From: Neorhodopirellula pilleata
GTDB lineage: Bacteria > Planctomycetota > Planctomycetia > Pirellulales > Pirellulaceae
Direction: 5' to 3'
NCBI RefSeq assembly: GCF_007859915.1
Contig: NZ_SJPM01000007.1
Coordinates: forward strand, 315,247 to 372,414
DNA length: 57,168 bases
Program-made: the position numbers and the translations under genes
Shown here: piece after piece, positions 26,041-34,598 of the stretch
Position numbering within the stretch: position 1 is the first letter of the stretch
Layout of the letters: each line of letters starts with the position of its first letter
The notes under the pieces: model-generated
Databases searched by the model: none
Told to the model about the DNA's origin: nothing
Seen by the model: only the letters and a program-made list of their open reading frames with translations

Positions 26041-27381
26041 ATGAGCGAATTGATTATCAGCGTCAGTGGTCTGCGAGGCATTGTCGGCGAGACGTTGACG
26101 CCGGACGTCGCGGTCCGGTTCGTGGCCAGTTTTGCCGCGTCCATGCCGCCGGGAAAAATGGTCGTCGGCCGCGACGGACGGACGACCGGCCCGATGCTGC
26201 GAAACGCGATCATCGCCGGACTCAATGCTTGCGGTCGTGATTGCATCGACGCGGACGTCGCCGCCACACCCACGATTGGAGTCTTGGTGCGCGAACTGAG
26301 GGCCGCCGGCGGGGTCCAGATCTCCGCCAGCCACAACCCACCACCTTACAACGGGATCAAGCTATTCGGTGGCGATGGTCGGGTGCTCGACGCGGTCTCG
26401 GGTGGCAAAATTCGGGACGGATTTTTGGGCGGAAATACCGCTTGGTGCGACTTCGATTCGATCGGACAAATCGAACGACCGGCCGATCCGCACGCCGCCC
26501 ACTTGGCCAAAGTTTTGCAGACGGTGGACGTCGATGCGATTAAAAAACAAAAATACAAAGTATTGCTCGACAGCAATCACGGAGCCGGCGGCCTGTTGGG
26601 CGTTCGTTTGCTCGAGGCCCTCGGGTGCCAGGTCACCGCGATGGGGGCGGAGCCGACCGGGCGGTTCGCGCATGTCCCCGAACCGACCGCCGAAAACCTC
26701 ACGGGCGTCGCCTCGATGCTCGGTACCAGTGGGTGCGCCGTGGGGTTTTGCCAAGACCCTGACGCGGATCGATTGGCATTGATCGATGAAACGGGACGGT
26801 ACATCGGCGAGGAAGCCACACTGGCGTTGTGCGTCCGACGAGCGATGGAGGTCGGACGCACCGACGGACCGATCGTGATCAACGGCGCGACCAGTTCGAT
26901 GAGTGCTTTGGTGGCCAAGTCGCACGGCGTGGAAACATTCCGAAGCGCCGTCGGGGAAGCCAACGTGGCCGATATGATGATCGCCAAGTCGGCTGCCTAC
27001 GGTGGCGAAGGCAACGGCGGTCCGATCGACCCGCTCGTCGGTTATGTCCGCGACAGCTTTGTCGGCATGGCTCAAGTGCTGGACTTGATGACGCGAACCG
27101 GACTGAAACTCAGCGAACTGGCCGATGAATTACCCGTTCAGCACATTCACAAGGACAAGGCCAGCGTTTCGGCAGACCGTTTGCCAGCGTTATTTGAAAA
27201 AATGAAGTCGCATTTTGCCGACGCGACCGCCGAATCAGGGGACGGGTTACGACTACAATGGGACGACGCCTGGTTGCTCGTCCGCGGCAGCAACACCGAG
27301 CCGATCATTCGCTTGATCGCCGAAGCCGAATCAGCCGATCAGGCCAAATCGTTGTGCGATCAAGCGAGAGCTTTGTTGTAG
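26041..27381 (+). CDS. glmM: Phosphoglucosamine mutase / phosphohexomutase
   Basis: 446 aa. An alpha-D-phosphohexomutase with all four active-site loops: catalytic serine in SASHNPPPYNG, metal loop DPDADRLAL, sugar loop GEGNGG (instead of GEESGH, closer to archaeal-type members) and phosphate loop RGSNTEP. It interconverts glucosamine-6-P and glucosamine-1-P for UDP-GlcNAc synthesis, though mannose or glucose phosphates are possible substrates. The start MSELIISVSGLRGIVGETL is the natural N-terminus. The divergent neighbour is fhcA. Confidence 0.88.
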   Translation: MSELIISVSGLRGIVGETLTPDVAVRFVASFAASMPPGKMVVGRDGRTTGPMLRNAIIAGLNACGRDCIDADVAATPTIGVLVRELRAAGGVQISASHNPPPYNGIKLFGGDGRVLDAVSGGKIRDGFLGGNTAWCDFDSIGQIERPADPHAAHLAKVLQTVDVDAIKKQKYKVLLDSNHGAGGLLGVRLLEALGCQVTAMGAEPTGRFAHVPEPTAENLTGVASMLGTSGCAVGFCQDPDADRLALIDETGRYIGEEATLALCVRRAMEVGRTDGPIVINGATSSMSALVAKSHGVETFRSAVGEANVADMMIAKSAAYGGEGNGGPIDPLVGYVRDSFVGMAQVLDLMTRTGLKLSELADELPVQHIHKDKASVSADRLPALFEKMKSHFADATAESGDGLRLQWDDAWLLVRGSNTEPIIRLIAEAESADQAKSLCDQARALL

Positions 27382-27423
27382 CTCGGACTGCCGTTGAACC
27401 TCATTGTCCCCGGATCGTTCTTC

Positions 27424-29367
27424 ATGCCCGCTCGAAACTTCGCTGTCGTTTTCACGCTGTTCCTCTTGAACCTTGGCGGGATCAGTTCGGCCGCAGAGGC
27501 CAAGTCTTCGTCCCGATCAAGCGGTCCGCTCAACGTGGTGTTCATCCTCGCGGACGATTTGGGTTGGAGCGACACGACGCTCTACGGCACAACCAAGTTC
27601 TATCGCACGCCCAACTTGGAACGACTCGCCGCCCGGGGCGTTACGTTCAACCGTGCGTATGCGAACAGCCCGTTGTGTTCGCCGACGCGGGCGAGCATCC
27701 TGACCGGGCAAACGCCCGCCCGCCATGGATCGACGGCGCCGCAACACCACACCGGCGAAGTAAGACTCAAGGCGAGCGTCGGCCCAGGCGCACCGGCTGG
27801 TAACAAGGCAATCGAGACGCAGTCGGTCACTCGGCTCGACACGCAACTGCCCACGCTCGGCAAGTTGATCCACACAGCCGGTTACAAAACGGGACATTTC
27901 GGCAAGTGGCACTTGGGACCCGAACCGTACAGCCCGATTCAACAGGGATTCGACGTGGACGTGCCGCATCATCCCGGCCCAGGGCCGGCGGGAAGTTTTG
28001 TAGCCCCATGGAAGTTCGCCAATTTCAACGCCAACTATCCCGGCGAACACCTCGAAGACCGCATGGCCGAGGAAGCCACCTCGTGGATGAAAAGCGTCGC
28101 CGACGAACCGTTCTTCATGAACTATTGGCAGTTCTCCGTTCATGCCCCTTTTGATGCCAAGGCAAGCTTGATCGAACGGTATCGCGGACTCGTCGACCCC
28201 AATGATCCGCAACGCAGCCCCACGTACGCGGCGATGGTTCATTCGTTTGACGATGCGATCGGCACGCTGCTCGACGCGATCGATAACGCAGGAATCGCCG
28301 ATCAAACCGTGATCATCTTGACGAGTGACAATGGCGGCAACATGTACAACGAAGTCGATGGCACGACACCGACGAGCAACTCGCCGCTGCGTGGCGGCAA
28401 GGCGAGTATGTTCGAAGGCGGCATTCGTGTTCCCTGTGTGGTGGTTTGGCCGGGTCTGACAACCGCCGGAACTCGAAGCGACGAAATCATCCAGACATCG
28501 GACTTCTATCCGACCCTTTTGAATCAACTCGGCATCGCGATTCCCGATGATCACCCCGTCGACGGAACCGACATAACGGCCGCGCTTCAAGGCGGTAAGC
28601 TCGACCGCGAAGCGATCTTCACGTTCTTTCCTCACTCGCCGCCGGTCCCGGACTGGCTGCCGCCGTCGATGTCGGTTCATCAGGGTGACTACAAGTTGAT
28701 TCGCCAGTTTTACCAAGGCGAGAACGGACAGCACGACTACTTGCTCTTCAACTTGGCCGAAGACATCGGCGAGACGAACAATCTCGCCGAACAAATGCCC
28801 GAGAAAGTCAAGCAACTCGACACGCTCATCGACCAACACATCGCCGAAACCAACGCGGTGATCCCCGTTCCCAACCCTCAGTTTGATCCGACCAAGTATC
28901 GCCCCGAGCAAATCGGTGTGGGCAAGATCCGCAACGAATCGGCCGCCCCAAAACCTCGGAAATTGGGAAAACCTGTCGCGGGATGGCAAGCGGGAGGCAC
29001 GAACAAAGTGCAGCAAGCCGATAAAGCTTTGGTGATCCGCAGCACCGGCAATGATCCCTACATCATCGCTCATCACCCCGGAACGTTCACAGGCGGACCG
29101 TTCACCATACGATTGAAAATGAAGTCGGACTCATCCGGATATGGGCAAGTGTTCTACAATCAACCCTTTTCCGCCGAGCAGTCGATTCAATTCGAAGTCG
29201 ATCACGACGGACAGTGGCATGAGTACGCGTTAAAGGTTCCCGTCGAAACGATCAACGCCTTGCGACTCGACCCGACTCGAGAAACGGGGACGATCGAGGT
29301 GCAAAGCATCCGCGTCGAGAACGCCCGATCCGACATCTTGCGATCATGGGATTTTGCCAAAGATTGA
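27424..29367 (+). CDS. Secreted sulfatase (CSPTR type) with C-terminal extension
   Basis: 647 aa from the ATG at 27424 (a TTG at 27394 is possible). Signal peptide NFAVVFTLFLLNLGGISSAA. The fold starts LNVVFILADDLGWSDTTLYG. Cys85 in CSPTR is the formylglycine site, with threonine in place of serine, as in many arylsulfatase A-type enzymes. GHFGKWHLG and LTSDNGGN follow. After the usual end at about 520, a further 125 residues form a beta-sandwich-like domain (YIIAHHPGTFTGGPFTIRLK, VEVQ-type strands) that may bind substrate or the cell surface. It follows glmM by 42 bases but is functionally unrelated. Confidence 0.92.
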   Translation: MPARNFAVVFTLFLLNLGGISSAAEAKSSSRSSGPLNVVFILADDLGWSDTTLYGTTKFYRTPNLERLAARGVTFNRAYANSPLCSPTRASILTGQTPARHGSTAPQHHTGEVRLKASVGPGAPAGNKAIETQSVTRLDTQLPTLGKLIHTAGYKTGHFGKWHLGPEPYSPIQQGFDVDVPHHPGPGPAGSFVAPWKFANFNANYPGEHLEDRMAEEATSWMKSVADEPFFMNYWQFSVHAPFDAKASLIERYRGLVDPNDPQRSPTYAAMVHSFDDAIGTLLDAIDNAGIADQTVIILTSDNGGNMYNEVDGTTPTSNSPLRGGKASMFEGGIRVPCVVVWPGLTTAGTRSDEIIQTSDFYPTLLNQLGIAIPDDHPVDGTDITAALQGGKLDREAIFTFFPHSPPVPDWLPPSMSVHQGDYKLIRQFYQGENGQHDYLLFNLAEDIGETNNLAEQMPEKVKQLDTLIDQHIAETNAVIPVPNPQFDPTKYRPEQIGVGKIRNESAAPKPRKLGKPVAGWQAGGTNKVQQADKALVIRSTGNDPYIIAHHPGTFTGGPFTIRLKMKSDSSGYGQVFYNQPFSAEQSIQFEVDHDGQWHEYALKVPVETINALRLDPTRETGTIEVQSIRVENARSDILRSWDFAKD

Positions 29368-29497
29368 GCGTGGCCCGTTCGAACCGAATTGCGTCATGCG
29401 CCTCGATCCTGAACTGTCAAAACGTTGGTGTTGCGGCGATTCACGATAGCGGAGGTTTTAATCTCCGATATCCTGGCTCCCCTCGCCACGCTTCGGG

Positions 29498-29775
29498 AGA
29501 CTGCTAAATTAATTAGCCGTTTTGGGGTTAGCGGCGTGTTGATTTAATCGTAAACCGAAGCGTCAGCGAGGGATGAGTCAATATCAATGATCCCTCGCTC
29601 ACGCGTTTTGAAGTTGCGATTTTGCCTGTGGCATTGGTTTTTCGTAACCCGAAGCGTCAGCGAGGGATGAGTCAATATCGATGATCCCTCGCTGACGCTT
29701 CGGGTTACGATTAAACCGACAACCCGCTAACGCCCAAACGGCTGATCTTCAATCGGTGTTCTTGATTAAATCAAC
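29498..29775. repeat. Cluster of GC-rich palindromes (REP-like)
   Basis: A perfect 26-bp inverted repeat (29643-29668 with 29684-29709, core GAAGCGTCAGCGAGGGAT) is preceded by a diverged copy at 29549-29600. Outer blocks ATTAGCCGTTTTGGGGTTAGC and GCTAACGCCCAAACGGCTGAT are complementary. The right end matches, in reverse, the start of the cluster at 47541. It may also end transcription of the sulfatase gene. The rest of 29368-29886 shows nothing. Confidence 0.8.
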
Positions 29776-29886
29776 AGTCTCTTCGGAGCGGGCTGGGGGA
29801 GAGCGGCATCTGCTGCTGAAAACAAAGCAAGTTAACAGCATGTTCGGCCCCCTCACCCCGTCCCGACGTCCGGTTCGGAAGACGGC

Positions 29887-31614
29887 TTAGAAGTTACCTT
29901 CTTGCATCTTCTTTTGTTGGGCTTGGCGATAGGCTGCACCGATCGCTCGCAACATGCCGTCGCGAATCACGATACGAGTGCTTTGGCCGTTATCGATCGC
30001 GGAGCTGAGCACTCGCAGGGTGCCTGCGTCGCTGGCCCGTGATAACGAATCGATCATCGTCAAGATCGCGTCATTGGACTCGATCGATTGAGCGAACTGC
30101 AGGATCGGCATCATGTTCAACTCGAACTGAGCCAAATGTTTCGCCGTCGGCTGGTTATCACCTGCGGCCGAGTCGATCATTTCCATCATCAGCGGAACAC
30201 TGGCGTCGCCGAGAGCCGCGTATAACGATTTTTCACCGGTACCGAGGTGCACTCGCACGGTCTCGCCAAAGACCTTACGTAGTTCATCGGCATCGGCGGG
30301 AATGTCGGCTTCGATCAAGTGCAACACGACGCCCTTGTAAGTATCGCGATCGAATTCAAAACGTGGTGCGTCGCCGCGACCTTCGAGCTTGTTGGCAATG
30401 TCCTTGACGATCGAGGCCGCTTCGGCACCGTCGGCGACGTAGGTTCCCAAGGCGAATTGCATGACGTTCGCATCGGTCAATAAAACGGCTCCCATGTCCA
30501 CCTTGCCGTCCTCGTAGGACTTGAGCGTTAGATCGGTGATCCGTTTGATCATGTCGGTCGCGTCTTCGACGTCCGCTTCGCTCAGTTCGTCGATTTGTCC
30601 AAGAGCGGAACCTGCCATCTTGAGTGCGTTTTCGATTCCCGCCTTGGCTTGCTTGAGCGTTTCGGGACTGATCGAGCTGGCCGCGTGCAAATAACCGGCC
30701 GCGTCATCGCGGATGACCATCGAATAAGACGATGGGATCGGCTTTTGGCCTTGGTAGACCGTCGCCAGTTCGGTGCCGGGGACGGCCGTGAACGAAGCGT
30801 CCAGCACGATTTCACGATTGGACCCGTCGATGTTCAATCCGATCATCAGATCGTCAGTTTGGCTGACGACCTGTTCGAGTTGATCCATCGACTGCTCGGC
30901 CATCTGGCGAGCTTGATCGGCATCGGGACCACCTTGTTGTTGCATCGCTTGGTTGAAACCTTGGCGAAGCTGTCCGATCAGGGCGTCACGAACTTGAGCG
31001 GGAATCTGTTGCAAGTCCAAACGGATTGCCAGATCGTAATCGGTTCCCATCGCCGAGATGATCGCCGTCGGATCGGCCGGAGCTTGGTCGAGGACGTTGC
31101 GATTGCGAGCCACGATCGCCCAATTGCCGACTTGGCGGATGAAGACGACGTTGGCACCGACGTTGATCACCAACGTGCCATCATCGAGTTCATCGACGGG
31201 GCCGGTTTGGGCTTCGAGTTGTTTGAGAACCTGCTTGACGTCGCTGGTCGGCAGCATCGCGATCGGCTCGGGAGCCCCATCGACCAACGGCACAAGGACG
31301 CCGACGGGCAAGTCACGGTCGATGCCGCGGGCGAACATTCCCGACATGATCTCGAACGTGCCCCCGAACTGAGGAACGCCGAAGGCGTCGGTGATGTAGT
31401 TGATGTCTTGGGTCAGTTGGTTGAGGCTGCCCAAAGTCACGATCACGACCGGCTCGGTCGTTTGATCCGCAGGTTGCGAATCGCTCGGAACCGGCGCTAA
31501 TTTCTCTTGGGCATGGCCGACGGCACCGCCGAGGGATGTCAGCGTCAAGGTCGCCGCGAGCGTGAACATCGTAAAGCGGCGCAAAGGGGTAATATGGGTA
31601 AGCAAACGTCTCAC
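29887..31614 (-). CDS. Secreted protein of unknown function
   Basis: 575 aa from a GTG at 31614 with a good AAGGAAG ribosome site; an ATG at 31569 is the alternative. A signal peptide is visible (MFTLAATLTLTSLGGAVGHAQ). I recognise no named domain. The protein alternates beta strands and helices with two similar halves, each reading like a 'distance from bound' fold (VVIVTLGSLNQLTQDINYI; YDLAIRLDLQQIPAQVRDAL; FELNMMPILQFAQSI), with a Gln-rich helical stretch near 240-270. Such long secreted proteins are common and uncharacterised in Pirellulaceae. It stands alone between palindrome clusters. Confidence 0.7.
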   Translation of the reverse strand: MRRLLTHITPLRRFTMFTLAATLTLTSLGGAVGHAQEKLAPVPSDSQPADQTTEPVVIVTLGSLNQLTQDINYITDAFGVPQFGGTFEIMSGMFARGIDRDLPVGVLVPLVDGAPEPIAMLPTSDVKQVLKQLEAQTGPVDELDDGTLVINVGANVVFIRQVGNWAIVARNRNVLDQAPADPTAIISAMGTDYDLAIRLDLQQIPAQVRDALIGQLRQGFNQAMQQQGGPDADQARQMAEQSMDQLEQVVSQTDDLMIGLNIDGSNREIVLDASFTAVPGTELATVYQGQKPIPSSYSMVIRDDAAGYLHAASSISPETLKQAKAGIENALKMAGSALGQIDELSEADVEDATDMIKRITDLTLKSYEDGKVDMGAVLLTDANVMQFALGTYVADGAEAASIVKDIANKLEGRGDAPRFEFDRDTYKGVVLHLIEADIPADADELRKVFGETVRVHLGTGEKSLYAALGDASVPLMMEMIDSAAGDNQPTAKHLAQFELNMMPILQFAQSIESNDAILTMIDSLSRASDAGTLRVLSSAIDNGQSTRIVIRDGMLRAIGAAYRQAQQKKMQEGNF

Positions 31615-31734
31615 AGGAAACTTCCTTCGTTGAGTGGACAGGTGGTGGAACAGGCGGGCAATATAGGACTTACCCGTGACAGGGCAATTTGGTTTCAAAA
31701 AAATGGCAGGCTCGATGAAATCGCTCGCACGCAG

Positions 31735-31793
31735 GCATGTTGATTTAGTCCTTGGCATGTTGATTTAGTCCTTGGCATGTTGATTTAGTCCTT
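31735..31793. repeat. 20-bp tandem repeat, three copies
   Basis: Unit GCATGTTGATTTAGTCCTTG at 31735, 31755 and 31775 (the last missing one base). The unit contains the TTGATTTA motif found at the edges of the palindrome clusters. It lies upstream of the secreted protein gene. Confidence 0.9.
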
Positions 31794-31799
31794 ATTGAA

Positions 31800-31935
31800 A
31801 CCCGATGCGTCAGCGAGGGATAACTATAAAGAGAGTTAATAGCGTTCAATCCCTCGCTCACGCATCGGGTTACGATTAAATCAGTGTCGGGTTACGATCA
31901 AATCAATAGCCCGCTAAAGCCAAAACGGCCAACCC
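31800..31935. repeat. REP-like palindrome cluster
   Basis: Arms 31800-31821 (ACCCGATGCGTCAGCGAGGG) and 31849-31870 pair with one mismatch. They are followed by two TCGGGTTACGAT-AAATCA units and GCCCGCTAAAGCCAAAACGG. Same family as 29498-29775 and 34323-34378. Confidence 0.75.
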
Positions 31936-31945
31936 GATGCGTTGA

Positions 31946-33070
31946 TCATTCAGGTTCGTTTTCGTGACCAACCTCCCCGCTTTCGACCGTTTCGGCAATT
32001 TCGCGCTCCAAACGGGCGATCATCAATCGAATCAGCCTTGCTTCACGCTGCGTCGCGGTCAACTCCACTCGCAATCGAGCCAAACGTTTTTCGGGGGTGG
32101 TGTGAATCAACCGTGCCGACACGTCCAGCAAAACGAGTGCCCGAAATGCTTTGAGCACCGTGCCCCGCAGGCGATAGGCGCGAGCCAGCTTGGTTAATTG
32201 TGGGATCTTGGCTAGTTTTGCCAAACGCGAGCCGCGAACCGCTTGCATCGAACGCAGGAACGAGAAAAAAGGCAAGGCGATGATCGCCAAATCGACCCAG
32301 TTCTTGCGAAGGTAATCGAGCTTCTTTTCGGCGATCGAAGCCATCAGGATGAACTCGGCGGCGAACGCGAACCAGATCACGCCGGTGCCGACGTGAAGCG
32401 CCAATCGCAGCGACGCATATTTGGCGACTTGGTCCTTCAGCAAGAACTCGACCAACAATACCGGTAGGATCAACAACGCGATCCCGATCATCGGGATGCT
32501 GAAATGTTGCTCCAAACGTCGTCGCAATCGCCGGTCCGGCCGCCGCCACGACATTCCAGGCAACCACAATCGCCCGTTCATCTCAACACTCCGAGCACAC
32601 ATGCGCAGCGACGGAGACAGGCAAAAAAGTACGCCGAAGAAATGAAACCAACGCATCGCCCAAGTTTTGGGCCGGATGATCCAGTGGTATGCGGTTTCGG
32701 CAATCACGATCGGCCAGATCACGAACATCGTCGCCAAGGCGAACCGTTCGAGTGTTCGTTCTCCGGACGTGCTCGGCCCCATCACGAGGACTTCGCCACC
32801 ACTGGCCGTGACGGCTGTCAAAGGCCGATCGCTCAACTCGGATTCTTGAGCGACTGTGTCGGCGACTTCCATCGTTTTTTCGCGAAGCGAAGGGACATCG
32901 ACCCACAAAACGATCAAAACGGCTTGGCAAACCAAAAAAATAACCGACAGGGCGAACAGTACCGGCGCGGTCAACCGGGCGATTCGAACGTGAATCGATT
33001 CGCGATCCGGTTTTTCCGAATCGATCCCGCCCTTGGTCTGGACGCTCCGGTTTGCTGTACTATCGGCCAT
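31946..33070 (-). CDS. Voltage-sensor-like membrane protein without visible pore
   Basis: 374 aa. Membrane segments at about 33-58, 110-130, 140-158, 195-212 and 225-247 precede an S4-like stretch rich in regularly spaced basic residues (FLRSMQAVRGSRLAKLAKIP, then LTKLARAYRLRG). This resembles the voltage-sensor part of ion channels. No TVGYGD-type selectivity filter or pore helix follows; instead there is a long charged coiled coil (RLRVELTATQREARLIRLM) to the C-terminus. Related planctomycete proteins are annotated as potassium channels, but a channel function is not supported by what is visible. Its ATG shares bases with the larC ATG on the opposite strand (CATG at 33068-33071). Confidence 0.7.
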   Translation of the reverse strand: MADSTANRSVQTKGGIDSEKPDRESIHVRIARLTAPVLFALSVIFLVCQAVLIVLWVDVPSLREKTMEVADTVAQESELSDRPLTAVTASGGEVLVMGPSTSGERTLERFALATMFVIWPIVIAETAYHWIIRPKTWAMRWFHFFGVLFCLSPSLRMCARSVEMNGRLWLPGMSWRRPDRRLRRRLEQHFSIPMIGIALLILPVLLVEFLLKDQVAKYASLRLALHVGTGVIWFAFAAEFILMASIAEKKLDYLRKNWVDLAIIALPFFSFLRSMQAVRGSRLAKLAKIPQLTKLARAYRLRGTVLKAFRALVLLDVSARLIHTTPEKRLARLRVELTATQREARLIRLMIARLEREIAETVESGEVGHENEPE

Positions 33071-34271
33071 GAAAACTCATCTTCACTTTGAATGCCTCAG
33101 CGGCATTAGCGGCGACATGACCCTGGCGGCTCTGATTGATCTCGGGGTCGACGCGGATTTCATTCAATCGGGCTTGGATTCGCTTAATGTCCCCGATTTG
33201 AAGTTGGTCGTCGATGACGTCAAGAAATGCGGGTTCCGGTCGAAGTTCATCGTGGTCAAGCATCCCGAACAAAAAGCCCACCGGCATTTGCATCATATCG
33301 ACGCGATGATCGACGCCGCCGACGCGATCACCGACACGGCTAAACGGCTCGCCAAAGCGATTTTCTTGTGCATCGGCGAGGCGGAAGCGAAAGTGCATGG
33401 GTGCGATTTGAAAAAAGTGCATTTTCATGAAGTCGGCGCTTTGGACTCGATCGCCGACATCGTCGGGGTGGCCATCGCGATCGATTCGCTCGGCGTCGAC
33501 AGCGTCACGTCGTCTTGGATTCCCACCGGAACAGGCTCGATCACGATCGACCACGGGCGCGTCGCCGTCCCCGCCCCCGCGACGGCCGAGATTCTAATCG
33601 GTGTTCCGGTCGCCGATTGCTCGATCGAATCGGAACTGACCACACCGACCGGTGCTGCGATCATCAAAACGCTCGCCCGATCGTTCGGCCCCGCCCCGGC
33701 GATGATCCCACACCGCGTCGGCTATGGTGCCGGTTCGAGGGATCTGCCAGGACAAGCGAACGTGTTGCGGGTCGTAATGGGTGAACTGCTGTCGACCGAT
33801 GGTGGTCACGGATCATCGCACCAACGGATCGAATCCGATCGCGTCGTTTTGTTGGAAACGAACATCGACGATGCGACCGCCGAACAACTCGCCGAAGTCG
33901 CCGAACGTTTAATCAATGCCGGTGCGCTCGACGTTTGGCAAACGCCGTGTGTGATGAAGAAAGGGCGTTTGGCATCGGTCGTGTCGGTGTTGTGCAACGA
34001 TTCGCAAACCTCGACGTTGCAAAATCTATTGTTCACTCACACATCGACGATCGGCATCCGACACCATTCGCTCGACCGCGTTAAATTGATCCGTCGCCAC
34101 GTCGAGGTCACCACCCCACACGGTGTCGCCCGTGGGAAAGTCGTCACGCTACCTGATGGTTCGCAGCGGTTTGCGATCGAAGACGACGAAGCGAAACGTT
34201 TGGCCACGTCGGCCGGCGTGACGTCGACGCAGATCCGCGAGCAAGCCGTGCAGGCGTGGCGGGCGAAGTAG
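33069..34271 (+). CDS. larC: Nickel insertion protein LarC-like (DUF111)
   Basis: 400 aa. LarC makes or delivers the nickel-pincer cofactor (pyridinium thioamide/thiocarboxylate mononucleotide) of lactate racemase-type enzymes. Family marks: HFECLSGISGDMTLAALIDLG at the start, HRHLHHIDAMID, VHFHEVGALDSIADIVG, PAPATAEILIGVP, ELTTPTGAAIIKTLA, and a C-terminal LLETNIDDATAEQLAEVAERL domain. Many LarC genes are split by a programmed frameshift; here one frame covers both domains. larB and larE are not in the window. Confidence 0.9.
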   Translation: MKTHLHFECLSGISGDMTLAALIDLGVDADFIQSGLDSLNVPDLKLVVDDVKKCGFRSKFIVVKHPEQKAHRHLHHIDAMIDAADAITDTAKRLAKAIFLCIGEAEAKVHGCDLKKVHFHEVGALDSIADIVGVAIAIDSLGVDSVTSSWIPTGTGSITIDHGRVAVPAPATAEILIGVPVADCSIESELTTPTGAAIIKTLARSFGPAPAMIPHRVGYGAGSRDLPGQANVLRVVMGELLSTDGGHGSSHQRIESDRVVLLETNIDDATAEQLAEVAERLINAGALDVWQTPCVMKKGRLASVVSVLCNDSQTSTLQNLLFTHTSTIGIRHHSLDRVKLIRRHVEVTTPHGVARGKVVTLPDGSQRFAIEDDEAKRLATSAGVTSTQIREQAVQAWRAK

Positions 34272-34322
34272 TGGTGGAAGCGCCCGTCAAAAGTCCAAAT
34301 GAGTTAAATTCGGATTCAATAG

Positions 34323-34457
34323 TAACCCGCAGCGTGAGCAAGGGATGACCATGAATCCCTCGCTCACGCTGCGGGTTAGCATCGCGGGAACATTAAGTGG
34401 TGGCGACTTTCAGTCGCCAAACCCTGAAACGTCGACTGAAAGTCGACGCCACGTTAA
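34323..34457. repeat. Two palindromes between larC and the S46 peptidase gene
   Basis: 34323-34346 pairs with 34355-34378 (core CCCGCAGCGTGAGC, one mismatch). A second inverted repeat spans 34393-34457 with arms GTGGTGGCGACTTTCAGTCG and CGACTGAAAGTCGACGCCAC. The second is the same family as 38247-38310. The rest of 34272-34598 holds nothing recognised. Confidence 0.8.
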
Positions 34458-34598
34458 GAATCCAGCACTTATTGTTCACGCGATGCTTACTATTGTCGGT
34501 ACCGTCATGGCGCAAAGAATGCACCAACAATAACTCAACCCAACTACCGTAGCCAAAGTCGCCAAGACTTTCGATCTCCCCTCAACCCGGGCCTCAAC

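Noticed and set aside
27517..29076. 519-codon open frame on the minus strand
   Set aside because: Antisense to the CSPTR sulfatase; no family resemblance.
29643..29709. Simple rho-independent terminator
   Set aside because: The stem is 26 bp without a T-tract and belongs to a dispersed family; it may stop transcription but is better called a repeat.
30595..31500. 301-codon open frame on the plus strand
   Set aside because: Antisense to the secreted protein gene at 29887-31614, which has a signal peptide and ribosome site.
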